Shown here: positions 35,899 through 45,686 of the stretch, piece by piece
Numbering within the stretch: the first letter of the stretch is position 1
How the letters are laid out: each line of letters begins with the position of its first letter
Assembly: GCF_900182595.1 (NCBI RefSeq)
Contig: NZ_FXTN01000005.1
Location: 1 to 64,000, forward strand
Source: Pedobacter westerhofensis
GTDB lineage: Bacteria; Bacteroidota; Bacteroidia; Sphingobacteriales; Sphingobacteriaceae
Direction: 5' to 3'
Length of the DNA: 64,000 nt
The notes under the pieces: model-generated
Told to the model about the DNA's origin: nothing
Databases searched by the model: none
The model's input: only the letters and a program-made list of their open reading frames with translations
Made by a program: the position numbers and the translations under genes

Positions 35899-37127
35899 TC
35901 TACGGGGTTTAGCGCAAAGTTTTTGTACTCCAGCAAAAACAGGCTGGTATTGATGTACCCTAATTGTTCATCCCTCTTAAAAAGATAAGAGTTCTGCAAT
36001 CCTTTGTATTTAAAGGCGGTGAGATAACTGAGGTAGTTTGCGCCATAGCTGACCATCAGTTTACCAACATAGTATCCGGTATCAAATCCTTTAAAGGCAT
36101 ACTCTCCCGGTTCAAAGCTGTTGAGCTTACGGAATTTTTTCACAAAGCTGTTTACAGCAGCACTTTTGTAATCTACCCAGTAAGAGGTAGTGATCTTTGT
36201 ACCTAGCTGCTGAAGTTTATCAGTATTGTAATTTTGTTTCAACCAGTTCGGATGACCAAAAAGATCAATCTGCATGCCAGCGGTCTTCATTTTCGCGAGC
36301 TTGTCTATTGTGGCAACCACAAACTGCCTGTCTGATGAAGAAACCAGGACTACATAACGTTTGCCCGGCACCTTTGCTGTTTCCATCGCGTATACAGAAC
36401 TATATTCCTGAAAGGTAAACCTGCTTCCCTTATCCTTCTTGAAATAGGCGCGAACAGGAATCGCCAGTGATTCATCAGCAGATTTGCGGGTGCTGATCAG
36501 CGCTACGATTGTTTTTGCCGGATCAAAGGATTTAGTAATAAAGCCGCACATTTTCTCTGCATGCAGGTCGATATTATTGACTACAGAAATAAGGTTGGGA
36601 TTAAGAAACTCGTCGGGATGCGTTGCTGCAAGCGGGGAGACTACAGGAATCGCATTGGCCACCGAATAATTTGTAATCTGTTTGATGCCCTCAGGAAATA
36701 CAGGCCCCACAATGAGGTCGGACCCGGAAAGCTGTCCTGATTTAATCAGCGAAAGAATCTGCTCATTATTATCCCGCGTATCCAAAACGCTGAGGCGAAA
36801 GTTTAAACCGCCCGCTGCGGCAGAATCTATACCCATTTTAAATCCCTGATAAAAATCAATAGCCATCACGGATTTTTCCATATCGGCCTTGCTGCCCGAT
36901 TGGATAGTGGCAGTATTCAGGTTAAAGGGAATGAGCAGAGCGATCCTGGCCTCAGTAAACTTTTTATCAGTTTTGACTACTGCTGCCGGCTTTTCTGCCG
37001 CCTCTTTCTGTGGTGTTTTATGAGTTGTTACCTTTGGCGAACAGGCCAGAAGGAAACAACTCATAAAGATTATACACCAAAATTTATTCCCACTCAATTG
37101 TTGCTGGTGGTTTTGAACTAATGTCAT
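35895..37127 (-). CDS. Periplasmic-binding-protein-like lipoprotein
   Basis: The protein has a lipoprotein signal ([12 protein letters not shown]) and a type 1 periplasmic-binding fold: [53 protein letters not shown] and IPVVSPLAA. The fold is that of branched-chain amino acid receptors, but no ABC transporter genes are near. Members linked to peptidoglycan synthase control (LpoA-like) are an alternative. The start is uncertain: ATG 37127 overlaps guaA by 44 bp, and a TTG at 37097 would also keep the signal. It probably belongs to the guaA transcript. Confidence 0.72.
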   Translation of the reverse strand: MTLVQNHQQQLSGNKFWCIIFMSCFLLACSPKVTTHKTPQKEAAEKPAAVVKTDKKFTEARIALLIPFNLNTATIQSGSKADMEKSVMAIDFYQGFKMGIDSAAAGGLNFRLSVLDTRDNNEQILSLIKSGQLSGSDLIVGPVFPEGIKQITNYSVANAIPVVSPLAATHPDEFLNPNLISVVNNIDLHAEKMCGFITKSFDPAKTIVALISTRKSADESLAIPVRAYFKKDKGSRFTFQEYSSVYAMETAKVPGKRYVVLVSSSDRQFVVATIDKLAKMKTAGMQIDLFGHPNWLKQNYNTDKLQQLGTKITTSYWVDYKSAAVNSFVKKFRKLNSFEPGEYAFKGFDTGYYVGKLMVSYGANYLSYLTAFKYKGLQNSYLFKRDEQLGYINTSLFLLEYKNFALNPVE

Positions 37128-38613
37128 ATACAACTCTGTTAATACCTTTTACTTTATTGATGATTTCATTAGAAATTTTCGCAAGCACCGGGTATGGCAA
37201 ATGACACCAATCGGCAGTCATACCATCAACAGATTCCACTGCACGAAGGCAGATGACGTTCTCATAGGTACGTTCATCTCCCATTACGCCGACCGACTGA
37301 ACCGGTAGGAATATTGCTCCTGCCTGCCAAACCTGATCGTATAACCCTGCTTCTTTAAGGTTATCTATGTATATTTTGTCAGCATCCTGAAGGATAGCTA
37401 CTTTCTCTGCTGTAACATCTCCCAGAATACGTATCGCCAATCCCGGACCCGGGAAAGGATGACGGCCAAGGATAAAGTCTTCCAGACCCAGTGACTTTCC
37501 TACTCTTCGTACTTCATCCTTAAACAAAGTATTCAGCGGCTCCACTACCTTCAGCTTCATAAAGTCGGGCAAACCGCCTACGTTATGGTGTGATTTGATC
37601 GTTGCCGAAGGGCCTTTAACAGAAATGGATTCTATCACGTCAGGATAGATCGTGCCCTGTGCAAGCCATTTCACATCCTGTACTTCATGGGCGGCATCAT
37701 CAAATACTTCAATGAATACACGTCCGATTGCCTTGCGTTTCAGTTCAGGATCTTTAACTCCTGCCAGCTGACTTAAGAAACGGTCTTTGGCATCCACACC
37801 TTTGATGTTTAGCCCAAGGTGTTTGTATTGTTCCAGCACAGCCTCGTACTCATCTTTGCGCAGTAAGCCGTTATCAACAAAGATACAGTGCAGGTTTGCA
37901 CCTATCGCTTTATGCAGCAGAATTGCGGCCACACTTGAATCCACACCGCCAGAAAGGCCAAGTACTACTTTGTCATTACCCAGTTTCTCTTTCAGTTCTG
38001 CGATGGTAGTCTCCACAAATGCATCGGCTGTCCAGTTCTGGCTGCATCCGCAGATGTCTGCCAGGAAGTTCTCCAGAAGTTGTTTTCCGTCAATGCTATG
38101 TGTAACCTCGGGATGGAACTGGATGGCATAGGTATCAGTGTCTTTCACATGGAAAGCTGCAACCCTTACACTGTCTGTACTGGCAATCACTTCAAATTCT
38201 TCAGGAATTTCTTTGATGGTATCACCGTGTGACATCCAAACCTGAGAACCGATATTTATATTTTTTAGTAATTTATTGTCTGCCTGAATGTAATTAAGAT
38301 TTGCTCTTCCATATTCACGTGTTGAAGATGCCTGAACGCGGCCGCCTGAGTGCTGTGCCAGATACTGTGCGCCATAACATACGGCTAATACAGGTTGTTT
38401 CTGATGAAAACGGGCTAAGTCTATCTGAGGAGCATCTTCCTGAAGAACAGAATAAGGACTACCAGAAAAAATTACACCTTTAACATCTGCTGTAATTTCC
38501 GGAATATTATTAAAGGGGTGTATTTCACAATAAACATTTAACTCACGGACCCTGCGGGCTATCAACTGCGTAAATTGAGAGCCATAATCTATAATTATGA
38601 TTTTTTCTAGCAT
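37084..38613 (-). CDS. guaA: GMP synthase (glutamine-hydrolysing)
   Basis: GuaA converts XMP to GMP with glutamine-derived ammonia. The 509-residue protein has a class I amidotransferase domain ([10 protein letters not shown], nucleophile Cys in [20 protein letters not shown]), an ATP pyrophosphatase P-loop [16 protein letters not shown] near 224, and the C-terminal dimerisation domain ending [12 protein letters not shown] 38613 is the start; the longer frame begins with TTG inside a -7 box. TAACTTTG (38617-38624) ends three bases before this ATG. Confidence 0.95.
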   Translation of the reverse strand: MLEKIIIIDYGSQFTQLIARRVRELNVYCEIHPFNNIPEITADVKGVIFSGSPYSVLQEDAPQIDLARFHQKQPVLAVCYGAQYLAQHSGGRVQASSTREYGRANLNYIQADNKLLKNINIGSQVWMSHGDTIKEIPEEFEVIASTDSVRVAAFHVKDTDTYAIQFHPEVTHSIDGKQLLENFLADICGCSQNWTADAFVETTIAELKEKLGNDKVVLGLSGGVDSSVAAILLHKAIGANLHCIFVDNGLLRKDEYEAVLEQYKHLGLNIKGVDAKDRFLSQLAGVKDPELKRKAIGRVFIEVFDDAAHEVQDVKWLAQGTIYPDVIESISVKGPSATIKSHHNVGGLPDFMKLKVVEPLNTLFKDEVRRVGKSLGLEDFILGRHPFPGPGLAIRILGDVTAEKVAILQDADKIYIDNLKEAGLYDQVWQAGAIFLPVQSVGVMGDERTYENVICLRAVESVDGMTADWCHLPYPVLAKISNEIINKVKGINRVVYDISSKPPATIEWE

Positions 38614-38616
38614 GGC

Positions 38617-38624
38617 CAAAGTTA
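38617..38624 (-). promoter_or_regulatory. -7 box of guaA overlapping the previous stop codon (TAACTTTG)
   Basis: The TAA stop of the dCMP deaminase gene forms the first three bases of TAACTTTG, which ends three bases before the guaA ATG. A leaderless guaA transcript is possible. No clear -33 element is seen. Confidence 0.4.
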
Positions 38625-39077
38625 GTATTTATTCACCTCAACACCGAATCTTTTTAGGAAATCTACACCTTCATCGCTCGGCAGGCCTTTGTACTCCGCA
38701 TAAGAGTCTTTATAAAACACCACTTTGATGCCTGAAGACAGGATCAGCCTGGCACAGGCGATGCAGGGCGAGAGCGTAGTGTATAATGTTCCGCCTTCGA
38801 GCCTCGACCCCTTGCGGGCCGCATACAAAATTGCGTTTTCTTCTGCATGCAGCGCCAGGGAGCAACTCCCTTTAGAATCTCTTGCACAACCGGTATCCGG
38901 CCATTCTTCATCACAATTATGTGTTCCTGCAGGCGGGCCATTATACCCGATAGAAATAATGCGGGTATCCTTGGTGAGCACCGCCCCTACCTGCGCCCTT
39001 ACACAATGAGACCTGGCAGCAAGATCTACGGCCAGGTTCATATAAATATCGTCAAATCCGGGTTTAACTTTTACCAA
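38622..39077 (-). CDS. dCMP deaminase family (ComEB-like) protein
   Basis: The 151-residue zinc enzyme has [11 protein letters not shown] and [11 protein letters not shown], the zinc ligands and proton shuttle of the dCMP/cytidine deaminase fold. [25 protein letters not shown], in pieces, is the family opening. Deamination of dCMP would supply dUMP for thymidylate. The start is TTG at 39077. A strong Shine-Dalgarno, AGGGAGGT (39085-39092), lies 7 bases upstream and lies inside the end of the MFS gene. The longer frame from 39101 also starts with TTG but lacks such a site. Confidence 0.87.
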   Translation of the reverse strand: MVKVKPGFDDIYMNLAVDLAARSHCVRAQVGAVLTKDTRIISIGYNGPPAGTHNCDEEWPDTGCARDSKGSCSLALHAEENAILYAARKGSRLEGGTLYTTLSPCIACARLILSSGIKVVFYKDSYAEYKGLPSDEGVDFLKRFGVEVNKY

Positions 39078-39078
39078 T

Positions 39079-40686
39079 TTAGTGACCTCCCTCTGCTGCA
39101 ATACTTTCTACATTAATGCCCTGTTTCTTTAATACAGCGCTCACTTTCCAGGCAAAGAAGATCAGGTATGCAAATCCAATGGCAGGGATGATATAAGAGT
39201 GGTGGATACCCTGAGTATCGGCCAGCTTGCCCTGAACCGGCGGCAGGATGGCACCTCCCAGGATCATCATGATCAGGAATGAAGATCCCTGACTGGTGTA
39301 TTTTCCAAGGCCTGTGATAGACAAAGCAAAGATAGACGGCCACATGATTGAACAGCATAATCCACCGCTGATAAAAGCAAGGGTAGCCACTTCACCCGTA
39401 TTCAGTAAACCTACGATCATTGCGATCACACCAAGTGTAGAAAAAATGGCCATTGTTTTAGCCGGCTTTTCCTGACCGATAAAAAATCCGATAACCAGTA
39501 TCGTTACGCAAATCCCATATACATACAGATTGCTTACATCAGTACCTGTAAAGTGGTTAACCAGCAGGATAACACCAAAGGCTACAAACGGAACAACTAC
39601 TGTTAGTATAGTTTTAGCAGTTTTGCCCAGGCTGAAAGCACTAACGGCACCCGTCCAGCGCCCTACCATCATACTTCCCCAGTATAAAGCGATATAAGGT
39701 TTGATATCAGATTCATGAAAACCACCAAATTCTTTCAGGTTGAGCAGCGCCCCTAAGTTACTCTGGATGGTTACCTCTACTCCTACATAGGTAAAAAGGG
39801 CAATCATCCCCAGAATAAGCTGCGGATATTGCATCGCTCCCCACTGGTTTCCATTCTCCTTCTTTTTGAGATAAACAAAAAGTAATGAACCGATAATGAT
39901 CACCAGCGATGAATAGACAAAGTTGGCTTCCGCAACGCCGGTAAGGCGTGATAAAGGCTGGGCTGCCAATACCATCAGGAAACCCAGAATGATCACTACC
40001 AGCGGCCCGTTTGATTTGGGACTGGCTTCCAGCTGTTCATCACTGGTTACCTTTGGCAGGTCACTGATGGCATAAAAGCCTGCAACCAGAAGGAACAATC
40101 CTGCAAGTGCATAGTATAATGTGGTGATAGATGAGATATCTACTACTTTGGCCACGGCATCACTGGCCGAACCAAAAAGTACAATACTTACAATTACCGG
40201 CCCCATAAGGGCGCCAAAGTTATTAACCCCGCCCGCCAGGTTTAACCGGTGCGTACCGCTTTCCGGCGCGCCAAGCGCCACCACAAAAGGCTGTGCAGCG
40301 GTCTGCTGCAGCGAGAAACCAATCGCTATCACGAAAAAGGCAACCAGAATAAACATAAATGATCCGGAATGTACGGCCGGCACCATCAATAATGCACCAC
40401 ATGATGAAATTGCAAGTCCGGCAATAATCCCGTTCTTGTACCCGATTTTATTGAGGATATCAACTTTACTGGCCTGCGAAGCAAAGTAAAGGATGAGCGA
40501 ACCGATGAAATAACCACCGTAAAAGGTAAAGTCAATGAGCTGCGATTCAAATTGTGTGAGGCTGAAATGCGACTTGCAGAAGGGTATAAAGATACCGTTC
40601 GACGCTGCCACAAAACCCCAGAAAAAGAAGACGGTGATGATGGTGTACAACGCTGTCCCATAGTTTTTTTGTGTCTGATTATCCAT
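39079..40686 (-). CDS. Sugar MFS transporter (FucP/glucose-galactose type)
   Basis: The 535-residue protein has at least 12 membrane helices. Typical FucP-family parts are [61 protein letters not shown] in pieces, [13 protein letters not shown] and [13 protein letters not shown]. Family members carry L-fucose, glucose or galactose with H+; the sugar here is not known. It is longer than E. coli FucP (438), with extra helices in the middle (about 215-275). ATG 40686 is used because the extension begins with TTG. One base separates its stop from the deaminase start. Confidence 0.85.
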   Translation of the reverse strand: MDNQTQKNYGTALYTIITVFFFWGFVAASNGIFIPFCKSHFSLTQFESQLIDFTFYGGYFIGSLILYFASQASKVDILNKIGYKNGIIAGLAISSCGALLMVPAVHSGSFMFILVAFFVIAIGFSLQQTAAQPFVVALGAPESGTHRLNLAGGVNNFGALMGPVIVSIVLFGSASDAVAKVVDISSITTLYYALAGLFLLVAGFYAISDLPKVTSDEQLEASPKSNGPLVVIILGFLMVLAAQPLSRLTGVAEANFVYSSLVIIIGSLLFVYLKKKENGNQWGAMQYPQLILGMIALFTYVGVEVTIQSNLGALLNLKEFGGFHESDIKPYIALYWGSMMVGRWTGAVSAFSLGKTAKTILTVVVPFVAFGVILLVNHFTGTDVSNLYVYGICVTILVIGFFIGQEKPAKTMAIFSTLGVIAMIVGLLNTGEVATLAFISGGLCCSIMWPSIFALSITGLGKYTSQGSSFLIMMILGGAILPPVQGKLADTQGIHHSYIIPAIGFAYLIFFAWKVSAVLKKQGINVESIAAEGGH

Positions 40687-40836
40687 ATAAAATTGTTGGT
40701 GCAAAGTTTGAGTTTATAAACATAAATAAAATAAACTGTTTGTTAAAGCGTATACTGTACACAATAAATGAGACAAAAAAAATGGGGCTACTTATACATT
40801 TAAATCGGATATTAGCACCAAATATATGTGAGTTGA

Positions 40837-41463
40837 ATGATTGAAGCAATATTACAGGGGATTGGTGCGGGTATTTTGTTTTCGTTTTTAACAGGACCTG
40901 TTTTCTTTTCCATGATCAAGACCAGTATAGAAAAGGGTTTTAAAGCCGGCTTTTCTTTGGCAATAGGAGTGATACTGAGTGACATCATATTTATTACTTT
41001 TACGATCTTTAGCTCTCAGTTCGTGAATTATAATCCGGCATATAACAAGTATGTTGGTATTGTTGGTGGTCTTTTCCTTTTGGGAGTGGGTTTATATTAC
41101 CTGATCAGCAAAGTAAAGATAAACTATGAGATCTCGGAAATACTGAAAGTTAATCGGAGCGGTTATATCCTCAAGGGCTTTTTGATGTGCCTGCTGTCTC
41201 CTACTACGCTGATGTTTTGGGTTGGTGTGGGCGGCTTTGTTTCTGCACAGCTGCACTACGCCATGGCAGAGAAAGTAGTGTTCTTTGTAGTAGCTATGGC
41301 CACGCAGCTGTTTGTAGATTCATTAAAGACCTATTACGCCGCCAAGCTGCGGTATAAAATTAAAGAGAAAAACATCAAGGTGCTGAACCGGGTTGCCGGA
41401 GCGGTGATTATCATCTTTGCCCTGCGCATATTTTTTGAAGTAGTCACCAAATATTACAAGTAA
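40837..41463 (+). CDS. LysE family transporter
   Basis: The 208-residue protein has about six membrane helices and the LysE/RhtB opening AILQGIGAGILFSFLTGPVFFSMIKTSIEKGFKAGFSLAIGV, in pieces. This is a family of amino acid exporters. The motif FLMCLLSPTTLMFWVGVG corresponds to the conserved NPK-like region near the middle. The compound exported is unknown. The gene stands alone, divergent from the MFS gene and convergent with the amidotransferase. Confidence 0.82.
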   Translation: MIEAILQGIGAGILFSFLTGPVFFSMIKTSIEKGFKAGFSLAIGVILSDIIFITFTIFSSQFVNYNPAYNKYVGIVGGLFLLGVGLYYLISKVKINYEISEILKVNRSGYILKGFLMCLLSPTTLMFWVGVGGFVSAQLHYAMAEKVVFFVVAMATQLFVDSLKTYYAAKLRYKIKEKNIKVLNRVAGAVIIIFALRIFFEVVTKYYK

Positions 41464-41465
41464 AT

Positions 41466-41498
41466 AAAAAAGGTGCTGTGAAATCACAGCACCTTTTT
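41466..41498. terminator. Bidirectional terminator between lysE and the PurF-like gene
   Basis: AAAAAGGTGCTGTG and CACAGCACCTTTTT form a perfect stem with loop AAAT. A and T tracts on either side suit both converging genes. Confidence 0.85.
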
Positions 41499-41532
41499 AG
41501 ATAAAGCCAGGATAAACCCGGCTTGATTTTCT

Positions 41533-43434
41533 TTAGTAAGCCCTCTGGTTGCTTCCTTCTTTCCAGTTTACAAAGGCTTTGTTCACTACCTTGTTACCTC
41601 CCGGAGTTGGATAATTACCAGAGAAATACCAGTCGCCTTTATGGTTAGGGATTGCAACATGCAGGTTATCCAAAGTCTGATAGATCACCTCTACATCTGC
41701 AACCGTTTCCGCCGGAGTAATGATCTTTGCAATTTGTGCCGAGATCTCTTCCTGTTTAAACGGCCTGTATATCTCTTTAACGTGATTAACGATCTGATCT
41801 TTAGGCAAAAGCAATGATGCTTTACACTTCTCGTACACCTCGTCTATGATATGCGCCATTCCGCGTTCTTTCAGCAACTGGATCGCTGCTTCAAAAGCTA
41901 CAAACTGGCCCATTTTAGACATGTCAATACCGTAACAGTCAGGATAGCGTATTTGCGGGGCAGAAGATACGATAATGATTTTTTTAGGGTGCAGCCTGTC
42001 GATGATCTTGATGATACTCTGTCTCAGTGTTGTTCCCCTTACAATAGAGTCATCCACTGCAACAAGTGTATCCACATCGTTTTTGATCACGCCGTACGTA
42101 GTATCATAAACATGGGCAACCATTTCCTTCCGGTCTGCATCGGCAGTGATAAAAGTACGCAGTTTAACATCTTTGATAGCCAGCTTTTCTACTCTTGGCG
42201 CCATTGAAAGCAACTCCTCCATTTCTTCTCCACTAAGATTTTCCTTACGTTCAATCAGCGTATCTTTCTGGATCTTTCTGATGTGCTCATGTAAGCCATC
42301 TACCAAACCATAGAAAGAGATTTCAGCCGTATTGGGTATAAAAGAGAAAACCGTATGTTTCAGGTCAGATTTTACTGCGGTCAGGATCTGATCGATCAGT
42401 AATTTACCAAGCTTTTTTCTTTCTGTATAAATTTCAGCATCGCTTCCGCGGGAGAAATAAATACGTTCAAATGAACACGATCTTTTCTCCAGAGGCTCTC
42501 TGAACTGTTCCATACTTACTGTACCATCCTTTTTAACAATCAAGGCATGGCCGGGAAGCACTTCTTTTACTTCACCAAAAGGAATATTAAATGCAGTTTG
42601 AATCGCAGGGCGCTCAGAAGCACCTACCACGATCTCATCATCTTGGTAATAATACGCAGGGCGGATTCCCGAAGGATCACGCATAAAGAAAGCATCTCCG
42701 TTCCCAACAATTCCGCACATGGCATAACCACCATCCCAGGTTTTGGCAGAGCGGCGGAGTATATTTGCAATGTTCAGGTTGTCTGATATCTTGTGTGTGA
42801 TTTCCACATTTGAAAGTCCTTCCTTTTTGTAACTATCAAAAAGATCCTGATTTTCATCATCAAGGAAGTGACCGATTTTCTCTAAAACTGTAACTGTATC
42901 AGCCTGCTCTTTGGGATGCTGTCCTAATTCATACAGTTGTTCCAGCAGTTCATCAACATTGGTCATGTTAAAGTTACCTGCTACAACAAGATTACGCGTC
43001 ATCCAGTTATTCTGACGAAGAAAAGGATGGCAGTTTTCAATTGAGTTTTGTCCATGGGTACCGTAACGCAGGTGGCCCATTAATACTTCCCCGATAAAAC
43101 TTACATTTTGTTTGAGCCATTCCGCGTCCTGCATGAGTTCAGGAGTTTCATTCTGGATGTCTACAAATTTGCTGTGTACATAACCAAAAATATCTGCAAC
43201 GGCATTTTGCGCCATCGACCTGTAGCGGCTAATGTAACGGTGTCCTGGTTTTACATCTAATTTGATTGTTGCAATTCCTGCTCCGTCCTGCCCCCTGTTG
43301 TGTTGTTTCTCCATCAAAAGATACAGCTTATTCAGGCCATAAAGGGCAGTACCGTATTTTTTCTGGTAGAATGAGAGCGGTTTTAAAAGACGGATAAAAG
43401 CAATTCCGCATTCGTGTTTTATCGAGTCACTCAT
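41533..43434 (-). CDS. PurF-like class II glutamine amidotransferase/phosphoribosyltransferase
   Basis: The 633-residue protein joins an Ntn-type glutaminase (Cys9 in KHECGIAF would be exposed by propeptide removal; HLRYGTHGQNS; NFNMTN) to a phosphoribosyltransferase with the PRPP loop VAVDDSIVRGTT near 465. This is the architecture of amidophosphoribosyltransferase, the first step of purine synthesis. It is longer than usual PurF (about 470-510) and reads NFN where PurF has NGN. It may be the second, Bacteroidota-type paralogue. ATG 43434 is chosen because the longer TTG start lies inside a TAAATTTG box. Confidence 0.8.
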   Translation of the reverse strand: MSDSIKHECGIAFIRLLKPLSFYQKKYGTALYGLNKLYLLMEKQHNRGQDGAGIATIKLDVKPGHRYISRYRSMAQNAVADIFGYVHSKFVDIQNETPELMQDAEWLKQNVSFIGEVLMGHLRYGTHGQNSIENCHPFLRQNNWMTRNLVVAGNFNMTNVDELLEQLYELGQHPKEQADTVTVLEKIGHFLDDENQDLFDSYKKEGLSNVEITHKISDNLNIANILRRSAKTWDGGYAMCGIVGNGDAFFMRDPSGIRPAYYYQDDEIVVGASERPAIQTAFNIPFGEVKEVLPGHALIVKKDGTVSMEQFREPLEKRSCSFERIYFSRGSDAEIYTERKKLGKLLIDQILTAVKSDLKHTVFSFIPNTAEISFYGLVDGLHEHIRKIQKDTLIERKENLSGEEMEELLSMAPRVEKLAIKDVKLRTFITADADRKEMVAHVYDTTYGVIKNDVDTLVAVDDSIVRGTTLRQSIIKIIDRLHPKKIIIVSSAPQIRYPDCYGIDMSKMGQFVAFEAAIQLLKERGMAHIIDEVYEKCKASLLLPKDQIVNHVKEIYRPFKQEEISAQIAKIITPAETVADVEVIYQTLDNLHVAIPNHKGDWYFSGNYPTPGGNKVVNKAFVNWKEGSNQRAY

Positions 43435-43452
43435 TGTTTGTGGTTTGAGCCG

Positions 43453-43460
43453 CAAATTTA
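43453..43460 (-). promoter_or_regulatory. -7 box of the PurF-like gene (TAAATTTG)
   Basis: TAAATTTG followed by C lies 18 bases before the ATG at 43434 and overlaps the alternative TTG start at 43455, which argues against that start. Confidence 0.45.
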
Positions 43461-43618
43461 GAGTTAATAATAGTATGAACCTAGAAAGAAATACAATCTT
43501 TCTTACAGTTGACTTTGGATTAAAAACCGCTTTAATTATAGCATAAAAGCAATTTAAAACGGTTTAGCTAAAAGTGCAGAAAATAATTTGACGTTATAAC
43601 TACGAAATGGCGGAACGA

Positions 43619-44443
43619 TCACCAGCGGACCCGCGAAGAAACGATATTCTCATCAAAAAAAATCGAGGCATTCTGATCAAAAACCTTTTCATCTCCCGAG
43701 GTATAAAATTTCTTGCTGCGCGCTCTGCCCAGCTGTATTTCCAGTTCGGGATGACGTTGCAGGTAGTCGGCTAAACTGTGTGCAACGATATCGCCCTGGG
43801 CCACCAGTTTAAACCCTTCCGGCAGCATTGCCCTTAACTTTGGGATGAGCAGCGGATAATGGGTACAGGCAAGCAGGATGGTATCAATTGCCGGTGATTT
43901 TGCCAGCAGTTCATCAACATATTTCTGAACAAAATAATCAGCACCGGGATTAATATGTTCATTGTTCTCAATCAGAGGAACCCATAGCGGGCAGCTTTGC
44001 TGAACCACATTCAGTTCTGGAAAAAAATGACTGATCTCAATCGGATAGGATTCAGAATTTACGGTACCACGGGTTCCCATCACACCTATCGTATTGGTTT
44101 CAGTGTATCCGCCTATAACCTCAGCTGTAGGCCTGATTACCCCAAGTACCCGGTGGTTTGGATACTTTACCGGAAGCACACGCTGTTGTATGGTACGCAG
44201 TGCTTTGGCAGATGCGGTATTGCAGGCAAGGATCACCAGCGGACATCCTTGTGCAAACAGCCACTCTACGCATTCCAGCGTGTACTGATAAACAGTTTCA
44301 TAAGAATGATCTCCATAGGGCGAGCGGGCATTGTCGCCCATATAAATATAGTTATACTCCGGCAGCTTGTCGGCAATGGATTTAAAGACCGTAAGGCCAC
44401 CATATCCTGAATCAAAAATACCTATAGATTTCGTATCGTTCAT
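43619..44443 (-). CDS. murI: Glutamate racemase
   Basis: MurI makes D-glutamate for peptidoglycan. The 274-residue protein has IGIFDSGYGGLTV (acidic residue Asp11), the first catalytic Cys74 in LACNTASA and the second Cys193 in LLACTHYPL. PYG near 42-44 and GTRGTV are also typical. Length is normal. It is the last gene of the bamA-ompH-ompH-murI direction, but a strong terminator sits just 4 bp upstream of its start, so it needs readthrough or an unseen promoter. Confidence 0.95.
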   Translation of the reverse strand: MNDTKSIGIFDSGYGGLTVFKSIADKLPEYNYIYMGDNARSPYGDHSYETVYQYTLECVEWLFAQGCPLVILACNTASAKALRTIQQRVLPVKYPNHRVLGVIRPTAEVIGGYTETNTIGVMGTRGTVNSESYPIEISHFFPELNVVQQSCPLWVPLIENNEHINPGADYFVQKYVDELLAKSPAIDTILLACTHYPLLIPKLRAMLPEGFKLVAQGDIVAHSLADYLQRHPELEIQLGRARSKKFYTSGDEKVFDQNASIFFDENIVSSRVRW

Positions 44444-44446
44444 AGC

Positions 44447-44483
44447 AAAAAAAAAGCGGAACCAGGGTTATACCCGATTCCGC
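44447..44483 (-). terminator. Terminator between ompH and murI
   Basis: On the minus strand GCGGAATCGGG pairs with CCCTGGTTCCGC (44456-44483, small mismatch) and is followed by nine T. It ends the bamA-ompH transcript immediately before the murI start codon. Confidence 0.82.
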
Positions 44484-44503
44484 AATTTAATATATTTTTA
44501 GGA

Positions 44504-45082
44504 CTATTTTTTAGGTGCAGCAGCTGCAGCTGTTGTTCCTGAAATACCCAATTTAGTTTTTACCGCAGCAGTAACATCGTCACCACCTTCCCATGCAAGC
44601 AGGTTGTTTGCACCTTGCTGAGCAGAGATATCAAAGATATAAGCAAAGCCTTTTTCTCTTGCTACTGCTTTTACCGCATTGATAAATTTAGTATTTAAAG
44701 GAGCCAGTAACTCACCTTGTTTAGTAGCAATATCCTGTTGTGCTTTTTGTGTAGACTCAGTGATACGTTTTTTCATATCATCCAGTTCAGCACCTTTAGT
44801 CTGCAGTTCTTTTCCTACAGTTTCTTTATTAGCTTCGCTAAGCGTTTTGTTTAATGCAACTGCAGCTTCATACTTGGTCTGGTACTCAGTTTGCATTTTT
44901 TCAATCTCAGTTTGTTTTTGTTTTTGCAGTGCTTCTAATGTAGTAGATGCTGTTTTGGCTTCCGGCATTGCTGCGAAAATCGCTTCAGAATCAATGTGTG
45001 CAATTTTTTGCTGAGCGCTTGCAACATTAGCAGTAAACACTAAGCCAGCTGCCACAAAAAATACGTTAATTAACTTTCTCAT
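44504..45082 (-). CDS. OmpH/Skp family periplasmic chaperone (second copy)
   Basis: The 192-residue protein has a signal peptide (to about NVASAQ, residue 24), then QKIAHIDSEAIFAAMPEAKTA. A long coiled-coil (about 45-120) is rich in Lys, Gln and Glu, and the C-terminal segment has AREKGFAYIFDIS. Skp-like proteins hold unfolded outer membrane proteins in the periplasm. It lies 42 bp after the first OmpH gene and both follow bamA, whose substrates they should escort. An alanine-rich tail ends the protein. Confidence 0.88.
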   Translation of the reverse strand: MRKLINVFFVAAGLVFTANVASAQQKIAHIDSEAIFAAMPEAKTASTTLEALQKQKQTEIEKMQTEYQTKYEAAVALNKTLSEANKETVGKELQTKGAELDDMKKRITESTQKAQQDIATKQGELLAPLNTKFINAVKAVAREKGFAYIFDISAQQGANNLLAWEGGDDVTAAVKTKLGISGTTAAAAAPKK

Positions 45083-45124
45083 TTCTATTGTTCTAATTGT
45101 GTTTTAATATTTATTTAGGTGTGT

Positions 45125-45652
45125 CTATTTTACTGATGTGCTTGGTTTATATCCTAATCTGATGATCACGTCATTACTCAGGTCATAGTTGCTGCTTGAA
45201 TAAATCATCATTGTAGATTCACTGCTTTTATCAAAGATAAAGTCCAGGAACTTAGTTTTTGCCAGATCTGCGATTACTGCAGTTACTTTGTCCTGGATAG
45301 GCTTAAGCAACTTGGTACGCGTTTGGAAAAGCTCTCCCTCAGGACCAAATTTCTGGCGCTGGTATTCTTTTGCATCCTTTTCTTTTTCGATGATATCGTT
45401 CTCTCTGCGCTTGCGCATATCATCAGTAAGCAATACCTGGTCTGCCTGGTAGGCTTTGTACATCTTATCGATTGCAGCAAAGTTGGCATCAGACTCTTTC
45501 TGGAACTGTTGCGACAACACATTCAGCTGGTTCTGCGAAGATTTGTACTCAGGTAAATTTTTAAGAATATATTCTGTATCTACATAAGCGAACTTCTGTG
45601 CAAAGGCACCGAACGTTGCGAACATTAAAAAACCAATTAAAATAACCTTCTT
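45125..45652 (-). CDS. OmpH/Skp family periplasmic chaperone (first copy)
   Basis: The 175-residue protein has a signal peptide (MKKVILIGFLMFATFGAFAQ). KFAYVDTEYILKNLPEYKSSQNQL follows in pieces, then a coiled-coil arm (about 40-110) and a closing FLDFIFDKSSES. I chose ATG 45652; the longer frame begins with GTG and overlaps bamA. The gene lies 34 bp after bamA on the same strand. Its sequence differs considerably from the second copy, so the duplication is old. Confidence 0.88.
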   Translation of the reverse strand, partial: KKVILIGFLMFATFGAFAQKFAYVDTEYILKNLPEYKSSQNQLNVLSQQFQKESDANFAAIDKMYKAYQADQVLLTDDMRKRRENDIIEKEKDAKEYQRQKFGPEGELFQTRTKLLKPIQDKVTAVIADLAKTKFLDFIFDKSSESTMMIYSSSNYDLSNDVIIRLGYKPSTSVK

Positions 45653-45686
45653 CATCTGTGTGTATTTTGTTTTTAAAGGTAATGAA

